DNA of 64,000 nucleotides, taken from the NCBI RefSeq assembly GCF_900167455.1, contig NZ_FUWJ01000014.1, forward strand, positions 1-64,000. The letters run 5' to 3'. The notes below the pieces were generated by a model, which had not been told where the DNA came from, ran no database searches, and saw only the letters and a list, made by a program, of their open reading frames with translations. Every line of letters starts with the position of its first letter. Within the stretch, counting starts at the first letter, position 1. Of the stretch, positions 23,859-30,557 are shown in pieces. Both the position numbers and the translations under genes were made by a program. Origin of the DNA: Enhydrobacter aerosaccus. Lineage in GTDB: Bacteria > Pseudomonadota > Alphaproteobacteria > Reyranellales > Reyranellaceae.

Positions 23859-23984
23859 ATGAAGATCCGTCATTCGCTGAAGTCCGTGAAGGCTCGTCAC
23901 AAGGATTGCCGTATCGTGCGCCGCAAGGGCCGCGTCTACGTGATCAACAAGACCAACCCGCGCTTCAAGGCGCGCCAGGGCTAA
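23859..23984 (+). CDS. rpmJ: 50S ribosomal protein L36
   Basis: This is a 41-residue protein, MKIRHSLKSVKARHKDC followed by a basic stretch ending NPRFKARQG. Sequence and length match the bacterial L36 of the zinc-less type with a single cysteine (Cys17), usual in Alphaproteobacteria. L36 is the smallest large-subunit protein and binds 23S rRNA near the L7/L12 stalk base. The gene stands alone rather than in the spc operon, with its own promoter, an upstream hairpin and a terminator just behind it. It is too short for common open-frame cut-offs. Confidence 0.95.
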   Translation: MKIRHSLKSVKARHKDCRIVRRKGRVYVINKTNPRFKARQG

Positions 23985-24009
23985 GACGGGACTTTTCCCG
24001 TTCCGAAAG

Positions 24010-24043
24010 GCGGCGGAGCTCCGGCTTCCGCCGCTTTTTTATT
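24010..24043 (+). terminator. Rho-independent terminator after rpmJ
   Basis: GCGGCGGA (24010-24017) pairs with TCCGCCGC (24027-24034), followed by six T from 24035. A shorter hairpin (ACGGGA/TCCCGT, about 23987-24002) lies directly before it. It begins 26 bases after the rpmJ stop. Confidence 0.85.
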
Positions 24044-24060
24044 TGGCGTAAGGATCGGGC

Positions 24061-25548
24061 ATGCATATGCCGCCGCTCGATCCCGATATCCTCAGCCGTC
24101 GCGCTGAGATCGTGGCCGCCCTGCGGGTCATCGTGCCAGGCGAGGGGGTGATCGACGATCTCGACGGCATGCGGCCGTATGAGTGCGATGCGCTCTCGGC
24201 CTACCGTCAGATGCCGCTGGTCGTCGTCCTGCCTGATACGGTCGCGCAGGTCTCCGCCATCCTGCGCTATTGCCAGGACCACAAGGTGAAGGTCGTGCCG
24301 CGCGGCGCAGGCACCTCGCTGTCGGGCGGCTCGATGCCGGTGGGCGATGCCATCCTGCTGGGCATGGGCAAATTCAATCGCGTGCTCGAGATCGACTATC
24401 CCAACCGCTGCGCGCGGGTGCAGCCGGGCGTCACCAATCTCGGCGTCAGCAAGGCCGTCGAGAGCGAGGGCTTCTATTATGCCCCCGATCCCAGCTCGCA
24501 GATCGCCTGCTCGATCGGCGGCAACGTCGCCGAGAATTCCGGCGGCGTGCATTGCCTGAAATACGGTCTCACCACCAACAACCTGCTCGGCATCGAGATG
24601 GTGCTGATGAACGGCGAGGTGGTCCGGCTGGGCGGCAAGCATCTCGATGCCGGCGGCTACGATCTCATGGGGCTGATGACCGGCTCGGAAGGACTGCTCG
24701 GCGTCGTCACGGAAGTGACGGTGCGTCTGCTGCGCAAGCCGACCACGGCCCGCGCCGTGCTGCTGGGCTTCCCGACCGAAGCGGGTGCGGCCGACTGCGT
24801 CGCGGCGGTGATCGCCTCCGGCATCATTCCCGGCGGCATGGAGATGATGGACAAGGATGCCGTCAAATGCGCCGAGAATTACGTCGGCGCCGGCTATCCG
24901 CTCGATGCCGAGGGACTGCTGATCGTCGAGCTCGATGGTCCGCCGGTCGAGGTCGATCATCTGGTGGCGCGAGTCGAGGAGATCGCCAAGGGTCGCGGCG
25001 CCACGACCTGCCGTGTCAGCCGCGACGAGCAGGAGCGCGTGCTGTTCTGGGCCGGCCGCAAGGCGGCGTTTCCCGCCGTCGGCCAGATCACGCCAGACTA
25101 TATGTGCCTTGATGGGTCGGTGCCGCGAGGCCGGCTGGTCGAGGTGCTGGCCGAGATGCGCCAGATGTCGAAGACGCATCGCCTGCGCGTGGTCAACGTG
25201 TTCCATGCCGGTGACGGCAACCTGCATCCGCTGATCCTGTTCGACGCCAACGATCCCGACGAGCTGAAGCGTGCGGAGGAGTTCGGCGCGGATATCCTGC
25301 GCCTGTGCGTGCGTGTCGGCGGCGTCCTCACCGGCGAGCACGGTGTCGGCATCGAGAAGCGTGACCTGATGGGCGAACAGTTCACCGAGATCGATCTCGA
25401 TCAGCAGATGCGCGTGAAGTGCGCCTTCGATCCCGACCATTTGCTCAATCCCGGCAAGGTCTTCCCCAAGCTGCGCCGGTGCGCGGAGCTGGGGCGCCTG
25501 GTCGTGCACCAGAACAAGATCCCGTTTCCGGACATTCCGCGCTTTTGA
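24061..25548 (+). CDS. glcD: Glycolate oxidase subunit GlcD, FAD-linked
   Basis: This is a 495-residue FAD-dependent oxidoreductase. The FAD-binding PP-loop is VVPRGAGTSLSGGSMP, followed by VQPGVTNLGVSKAV and SIGGNVAENSGGVHCLKYG. The C-terminal domain has FHAGDGNLHPLILFD and TGEHGVGIEKRDLM, the flavin-site signature of the GlcD/D-lactate dehydrogenase family. GlcD oxidises glycolate to glyoxylate and passes electrons through GlcE and GlcF to quinone. The order glcD-glcE-glcF is kept here, with a 219-base gap to glcE. The ATG shortly after the rpmJ terminator fits the start. Confidence 0.93.
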   Translation: MHMPPLDPDILSRRAEIVAALRVIVPGEGVIDDLDGMRPYECDALSAYRQMPLVVVLPDTVAQVSAILRYCQDHKVKVVPRGAGTSLSGGSMPVGDAILLGMGKFNRVLEIDYPNRCARVQPGVTNLGVSKAVESEGFYYAPDPSSQIACSIGGNVAENSGGVHCLKYGLTTNNLLGIEMVLMNGEVVRLGGKHLDAGGYDLMGLMTGSEGLLGVVTEVTVRLLRKPTTARAVLLGFPTEAGAADCVAAVIASGIIPGGMEMMDKDAVKCAENYVGAGYPLDAEGLLIVELDGPPVEVDHLVARVEEIAKGRGATTCRVSRDEQERVLFWAGRKAAFPAVGQITPDYMCLDGSVPRGRLVEVLAEMRQMSKTHRLRVVNVFHAGDGNLHPLILFDANDPDELKRAEEFGADILRLCVRVGGVLTGEHGVGIEKRDLMGEQFTEIDLDQQMRVKCAFDPDHLLNPGKVFPKLRRCAELGRLVVHQNKIPFPDIPRF

Positions 25549-25619
25549 AGGTGACCGGAATAGGCGATCCGGCCAGAGCCGCTTATGGTGATTGCAAAGC
25601 CCCGGCCGTCCAGGAGCGC

Positions 25620-25740
25620 CAAGTGATTGATTTCACTGCCTTTTCCAAGCCGCCATTTTCCGACCAGGGCGCGGTATGCAAGTGATTGATTCGGTTCGAT
25701 ATTTTTCGGGGGCCTCCATTATTTTCCATTTATTTAATGG
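25620..25740. promoter_or_regulatory. Direct repeats and palindrome in the glcD-glcE gap
   Basis: The 13-base sequence CAAGTGATTGATT occurs at 25620-25632 and again at 25679-25691. A short dyad CCATT-TATTT-AATGG lies at 25726-25740, about 28 bases before the glcE start. The gap is more AT-rich than its surroundings, so an internal promoter or operator for glcE-glcF is possible. Confidence 0.35.
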
Positions 25741-25767
25741 AACGGTCCGGGCGATCGCGGAGGCGGC

Positions 25768-26937
25768 ATGACCGGCACGATCAGACCGCGCGACACCCAG
25801 GAATTGCGGCAGGCGGTCGAATGGGCGCTGAACGCCGACGAATCGCTCGAGGTGCGCGGCACGGGCAGCAAGCAGGCCCTGGGCAAGCCCACAGCCTGCA
25901 AACAGGTTCTCGATCTCTCGGCCATTGCCGGCGTCGTCGACTATGCGCCCGAGGAACTCGTCGTGACGGTCCGGGCCGGGACGCCGTTGCGCGATGTCGA
26001 GGCGCTGCTGGCGCAACGCAACCAGATGCTGGCGTTCGAGCCGCCGGATCTCGGACCGCTCCTGGGCCGCGAACCGGGCGAAGGGACGCTGGTCGGAACG
26101 CTCATGGGGAACTTTGCCGGCCCGCGGCGTCTCTCCGCCGGTGCCGCGCGCGATCATCTGTTGGGCTTCAGCGGCGTCAACGGCAGGGGCGAGTGGTTCA
26201 AGTCGGGCGGACGCGTGATGAAGAACGTCACGGGCTACGATCTCTCCAAGCTGATTGCCGGATCCTGGGGAACGCTCGCCGTACTCGACGAAGTGTCGGT
26301 GAAGGTGCTGCCGGCACCGGATCAGACCCGCACCCTGCTGCTGCACGGCCTGGACGATGCCATGGCGGTGAAAGCGCTGTGCGCAGCCATGGGCAGTCCG
26401 CATGAAGTGTCAGGCGCGGCACACATCAAGGACAGGACAGCCTTGCGCGTCGAGGGCGTGGCGCCGTCGGTCGAGGCTCGATTGACGGGACTGCGCGATC
26501 TCCTGAGCGATACCGGCGCTACCATGGACGAACTCGGTACCCTGGAGAGCCGTGCTTTCTGGCGCGACGTGCGCGACGTCACGGTACTGGGTGCCGATGC
26601 GGACGCCGTGATCTGGCGGATTTCCTGTCCGCCGACGGAAGGCCCACGCGTCGTGGCCCGTATCCGCAACCAGCGTCCGACGATGAAGGCGTTCTACGAC
26701 TGGTCCGGCGGCCTGATCTGGCTGGCGTTGCCGCCCACGGCGGATGGCGATCACGTCCTCGTTCGGGCCGCGCTCGGCGCCACCGGCGGTCACGCGACGT
26801 TGATCCGCGCCTCCGAGGCGGTGCGGGCCGCAGTGCCTGTCTTCCAGCCACAATCGGCGGCTCTTCTGGCGCTGGCGCAGCGCGTGAAGGACAGCTTCGA
26901 CCCCAAAGGCCTCTTCAACCCTGGACGGCTGGGATGA
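25768..26937 (+). CDS. glcE: Glycolate oxidase FAD-binding subunit GlcE
   Basis: This is a 389-residue protein with the same FAD-binding fold as GlcD but shorter. It starts IRPRDTQELRQAVEWAL, has LEVRGTGSKQALG as the PP-loop equivalent, and GTLVGTLMGNFAGPRRLSAGA followed by VMKNVTGYDLSKLIAGSWG, typical of GlcE. It ends SFDPKGLFNPGRLG as GlcE and GlcD proteins do. GlcE is needed for activity of the GlcDEF complex on the inner membrane. The stop overlaps the start of a small unknown gene (ATGA) that sits between it and glcF, an uncommon insertion. Confidence 0.92.
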   Translation: MTGTIRPRDTQELRQAVEWALNADESLEVRGTGSKQALGKPTACKQVLDLSAIAGVVDYAPEELVVTVRAGTPLRDVEALLAQRNQMLAFEPPDLGPLLGREPGEGTLVGTLMGNFAGPRRLSAGAARDHLLGFSGVNGRGEWFKSGGRVMKNVTGYDLSKLIAGSWGTLAVLDEVSVKVLPAPDQTRTLLLHGLDDAMAVKALCAAMGSPHEVSGAAHIKDRTALRVEGVAPSVEARLTGLRDLLSDTGATMDELGTLESRAFWRDVRDVTVLGADADAVIWRISCPPTEGPRVVARIRNQRPTMKAFYDWSGGLIWLALPPTADGDHVLVRAALGATGGHATLIRASEAVRAAVPVFQPQSAALLALAQRVKDSFDPKGLFNPGRLG

Positions 26938-27272
26938 GTCACCTGCACGAACTCAAAGGCCGCATCGTCAGCGAAGCGTCCACGTTGCACGACCATATGC
27001 AGATCGTGTTCGACTCGGACGTGAGCCTGTCCATCGATACGGGTGTGCGGATCGTTCCGCCTTCGGTCCTGGTCGGCGATCTGGCGGGCCGCGTGGTCGA
27101 CTCGGTCGAGGAATCGAGGGACGAGATCAAGATCCTGTTCATCGACGGCGTGTGCATCGAAATCGACATGCGTCCCCAAGCGTGGCGAGGACCTGAAGCG
27201 CTCGTGTTGCAGCGCAAGGGCCGGCCGGAACTGGTTTGGAATGAAGCCAAGGCGGGCGGCCATGAAGCCTAG
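26934..27272 (+). CDS. Small hypothetical protein between glcE and glcF
   Basis: This is a 112-residue acidic protein that I do not recognise. It has alternating hydrophobic segments (IVFDSDVSLSIDTGVRIVPP, IKILFIDGVCIEIDM) suggesting a small beta-rich soluble domain, no signal peptide, no membrane helix and no known motif. Its ATG overlaps the glcE stop by four bases, and glcF begins 49 bases after it, so it is expressed with the glycolate oxidase genes. Coding is supported by this coupling and by lack of a rival frame. It could be an assembly or stability factor for the complex, but this is a guess from position only. Confidence 0.7.
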   Translation: MSHLHELKGRIVSEASTLHDHMQIVFDSDVSLSIDTGVRIVPPSVLVGDLAGRVVDSVEESRDEIKILFIDGVCIEIDMRPQAWRGPEALVLQRKGRPELVWNEAKAGGHEA

Positions 27273-27321
27273 GATCGCGCGTGATGATCTGAACCGGCGC
27301 TGTGGCGATTGACACCAGACC

Positions 27322-28641
27322 ATGCAGACCAATTTCACCCTGGCCCAGTTGGCCGATCCGGAGACGGCGCGCAGCGAGCAGATCCTGCGCAAATGCGTGC
27401 ATTGCGGCTTCTGCACGGCAACCTGCCCGACCTTCGTGCTGCTGGGCGACGAGCGCGACAGTCCGCGCGGACGCATCTACTTCATCAAGGCGATGCTGGA
27501 GGGCGATCGCGCGCCGACGGCGCAGGAAGTGCGTCATGTCGATCGCTGCCTGTCCTGCCTGTCGTGCATGACGACCTGCCCGTCAGGTGTGAACTACATG
27601 CATCTGGTCGATCACGGCCGCCATCATATCGAGGAGACGTACCGGCGCCCGTTGCCGGACCGCGCGCTGCGCGCCCTGCTGGCCTTCCTGATGCCACGGC
27701 CGGATATCTTCCGGTGGGTCACGATGGCGGCCTGGCTGGCCAAGCCCCTGGCGGCCTTTCTGCCGGCGCATGGCGGCGATCCTGGGGGAGCGACGTTCGG
27801 CCGTCGCCTGCGGGCCATGCTCGAGGCGGTGCCGCCCCGCGTGCCGATGCCGTCGCCGGTCGATCGGCCGCAGGTCTTTCCGGCGCAGGGCACACGCCGC
27901 AAGCGAGTGGCGTTGATGCCCGGATGCGGACAGCAGGTCCTGGCCCCGGAGGTGAACGAGGCGACCGTAAGAGTGCTGGCTCGTCACGGCGTGGAAGTCG
28001 TGAACGTTGCCGGCTCAGGATGCTGCGGCTCGTCGGTACAGCATATCGGCGACAACGAGCAGGCACTGGAGTTGGCCAAGCGGAACATCGTGGCTTGGCT
28101 GCGCGAGGCCGATGGTGCCGGACTCGATGCCATCGTGATCAACGCCTCGGGCTGCGGCACGACGGTCAAGGACTACGGCTACATGCTGGCCGACGATCCG
28201 CTGTGGCGCGACAAGGCCCGGCGTGTTTCGGCGCTGGCGCGGGACGTCAGTGAATTCCTGGCCGAGATCGGTCTCTCGAACGCGACCGCGCCGGCGCTGA
28301 CGGTCGCCTATCATTCGGCCTGCTCCATGCAGCATGGCCAGAGGGTCAACGAGCAACCGAAGAAGCTGCTGCGCGATGCGGGCTTCATGGTGAAGGACGT
28401 GCCCGAAGGTCATCTCTGCTGCGGCTGGGCCGGCACCTACCAGGTGCTGCAACCGGAGCTGTCGCGTCGGCTGCGCGACCGCAAGGTGGCAAACATCGAG
28501 AGCCTGCGGCCGGATGTGATTGCGGCGGGCAATTTCGGCTGCGTCGGCAACATTGCTTCCGGGACCGGCATTCCGGTTGTTCATACCGTCGAATTGCTCG
28601 ACTGGGCGACCGGAGGTCCAAAGCCAGCGGCGCTGGGTTAG
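27322..28641 (+). CDS. glcF: Glycolate oxidase iron-sulfur subunit GlcF
   Basis: This is a 439-residue protein with two [4Fe-4S] motifs in the N-terminal third: CVHCGFCTATCP and CLSCLSCMTTCP. Two CCG domains follow: PGCGQQVLAPEV...GSGCCGSSVQH and YHSACSMQHGQ...LCCGWAGTYQ, which bind another cluster in the heterodisulfide-reductase-like family. It passes electrons from the flavin subunits to the quinone pool. The end CVGNIASGTGIPVVHTVELLDWATGG is the standard GlcF terminus. Gene order is glcD-glcE-unknown-glcF. A signal peptide is absent, as expected. Confidence 0.94.
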   Translation: MQTNFTLAQLADPETARSEQILRKCVHCGFCTATCPTFVLLGDERDSPRGRIYFIKAMLEGDRAPTAQEVRHVDRCLSCLSCMTTCPSGVNYMHLVDHGRHHIEETYRRPLPDRALRALLAFLMPRPDIFRWVTMAAWLAKPLAAFLPAHGGDPGGATFGRRLRAMLEAVPPRVPMPSPVDRPQVFPAQGTRRKRVALMPGCGQQVLAPEVNEATVRVLARHGVEVVNVAGSGCCGSSVQHIGDNEQALELAKRNIVAWLREADGAGLDAIVINASGCGTTVKDYGYMLADDPLWRDKARRVSALARDVSEFLAEIGLSNATAPALTVAYHSACSMQHGQRVNEQPKKLLRDAGFMVKDVPEGHLCCGWAGTYQVLQPELSRRLRDRKVANIESLRPDVIAAGNFGCVGNIASGTGIPVVHTVELLDWATGGPKPAALG

Positions 28642-28647
28642 GGTTCC

Positions 28648-29259
28648 GTGACAGCCCTTCGCTCTTGCCTCGCGGGGCTGCTCATGCTGATGCTGGCGAC
28701 GGGCGTCCTGGCGCAGGGCACCGACAGCGGGAATGGGAGGGCGGCCATGCTCGATACCCTGTTCGCGAAGCTGCAAAGCACGGCTGATCCGTTGGCGGCC
28801 CAGGCGCTGGAGCAGGCGATCTGGGAGCAGTGGACCATGGTGCCCGATCCCGGTCAGCGCCAGCTCATGCTGCGCGGCATTGCCGAGATGCAGCAGCAGG
28901 AGCTGCAGAACGCGATCGCGACCTTCACCAAGTTGATCGAGATCGCCCCGGAACTCTCCGAAGCCTGGAACAAGCGTGCCACCGTCTACTGGCTGGTGGG
29001 CAACCTTTCCGCCTCGATCGCCGACATTTGCGAGACCGTGAAGCGCGAGCCGCGCCATTTCGGCGCCTATTCCGGCCTCGGCATGATCCGCGCGCAACAG
29101 GGCGAGCCGGCCCGCGCGGTCGCGGCCTTCGAGCTGGCGCGCAAGTACAATCCGCACATCGTCGGCATCGACGACGAGATCGCGCGGCTCAAGGCCTTGG
29201 CGGGCAACGACGTTTCCGACGATCCGCTGGGTTGCGGCCAGCGCACGGCGGGACGATAG
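28648..29259 (+). CDS. Secreted tetratricopeptide-repeat protein
   Basis: This is a 203-residue protein with a Sec signal peptide (about residues 1-23, LLMLMLATGVLAQ). The mature part has TPR-like helix pairs: ADPLAAQALEQAIWEQW, LQNAIATFTKLIEIAPELSEAWNKRAT, LSASIADICETVKREPRHFGAYSGLG and GEPARAVAAFELARKYNP. Periplasmic TPR proteins hold partner proteins together. A GTG start at 28648 comes six bases after the glcF stop, so it may share the glc transcript, but no role in glycolate metabolism is known for this type. Confidence 0.85.
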   Translation: MTALRSCLAGLLMLMLATGVLAQGTDSGNGRAAMLDTLFAKLQSTADPLAAQALEQAIWEQWTMVPDPGQRQLMLRGIAEMQQQELQNAIATFTKLIEIAPELSEAWNKRATVYWLVGNLSASIADICETVKREPRHFGAYSGLGMIRAQQGEPARAVAAFELARKYNPHIVGIDDEIARLKALAGNDVSDDPLGCGQRTAGR

Positions 29260-29291
29260 TGCGGCAAAATTTTCATCCAGGAGTTGGAGTA

Positions 29292-30527
29292 ATGGCGACG
29301 TTGTATGTCGGCGGCCGGGTGTTCGACGGCGAGAAGGTGCAGGACGGCCACGCCGTGCTGGAAGAGGGCGGCAAGGTCAAGCGCGTGGCGCCGGCAGGAG
29401 AGTTCGCGGGCTTTGCCGGCGAGAAGGTCGATACGACCGGCGGCACGCTGATCCCCGGCATGATCGACTGCCATGTTCATTCGCTCTCGGGCGCGGAAGG
29501 CAATCCCGGCGCGGCACAGGATCGGCTGAGCGCCGCTCAGCTCACGGTCCGCGGTATGGAGTTCATGCGCGCCACGCTCGAGGGCGGCATTACCGCCGTG
29601 CGCGATTGCGGCGGCAAGGACTACATCGAATTCGCCATCCGTGACGCATACAACACCGGCCGTTTTCTCGGGCCGACAATGCGCTGCTCCGGTCGCATGA
29701 TCTGCATGACCGGTGGCCACGGCAATCGCGTCGGTCGGGTGGCCGACGGCCCGGAAGAAGTGGTGAAGGCGGTCCGCGAGCAGATCCATGCCGGTTCGGA
29801 CCTGATCAAGATCATGGCCACCGGCGGCGTGATGACCCCGGGCGTCAATCCGGAGGATGCGCACTATTCGGCCGAGGAGATGAAGGCCGGCATCACGGAG
29901 GCGCATCGCTTCCACAAGTGCTGCGCCAGCCATGCGCAGGGTGCACTCGGCATCCTCAATGCCGTTCGCGGTGGCATCGATTCGATCGAGCACGGCATCT
30001 TCATGACCGAAGAGTGCGTGAACGAGATGAAGGAGCGCGGCGTGTGGCTAGTGCCGACGCTGGCCGCCGTGAAGAACATCCTGAAGGGCTATGACGACGG
30101 CGACCGCTCGATCCCCGACTATGTGATCGAGAAGGCGCGGCGTGTGTTCGACCGCCACATCGCCTCGATCAAGATGTACTACAAGGCGGGCGGGCGTATC
30201 GCCATGGGCACCGATGCCGGCACGCCGCACAACAAGCATGGCGAGAATGCGCGCGAGCTCGAATTCATGTGCGAGATCGGCATCTCGACGCGCGATTCGC
30301 TGTTCTTCGCGACCGCCAGCGCCGCCGACCTCGTGCGCCTCGCCGACCAGGGCCGCATCAAGGAAGGCAATTCGGCCGATTTCGTGCTGTGCGACGGCGA
30401 TGCCTTGGCCGATATCAAGCGGGCGGCGCGTAAGGAGAACCATCGTCTCGTGGTGAAGCGCGGCATCGTTGCCAAGGACAATCGCGCGGCCTTCGCTGCC
30501 GCGGCTGTCCGGGTCGCCGCGGAATAG
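29292..30527 (+). CDS. Amidohydrolase family protein (Xaa-Pro dipeptidase/imidazolonepropionase-like)
   Basis: This is a 411-residue metal-dependent hydrolase. Motifs are GTLIPGMIDCHVHSLSGAEG (metal HxH), LIKIMATGGVMTPG (carboxylated lysine of two-metal members), CASHAQG, SIEHGIFM and IAMGTDAGTPHN with the catalytic aspartate, all in COG1228 order. Such enzymes cleave imidazolonepropionate, Xaa-Pro dipeptides or N-substituted amides. The ATG at 29292 follows GGAGTTGGAG; upstream frames belong to the TPR gene. There is no signal peptide, so it is cytoplasmic. Its position after the TPR gene suggests one transcript running through to paaK. Confidence 0.88.
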   Translation: MATLYVGGRVFDGEKVQDGHAVLEEGGKVKRVAPAGEFAGFAGEKVDTTGGTLIPGMIDCHVHSLSGAEGNPGAAQDRLSAAQLTVRGMEFMRATLEGGITAVRDCGGKDYIEFAIRDAYNTGRFLGPTMRCSGRMICMTGGHGNRVGRVADGPEEVVKAVREQIHAGSDLIKIMATGGVMTPGVNPEDAHYSAEEMKAGITEAHRFHKCCASHAQGALGILNAVRGGIDSIEHGIFMTEECVNEMKERGVWLVPTLAAVKNILKGYDDGDRSIPDYVIEKARRVFDRHIASIKMYYKAGGRIAMGTDAGTPHNKHGENARELEFMCEIGISTRDSLFFATASAADLVRLADQGRIKEGNSADFVLCDGDALADIKRAARKENHRLVVKRGIVAKDNRAAFAAAAVRVAAE

Positions 30528-30557
30528 CGCCAGGAGACGCACGGAGCCGAGTCGCCC

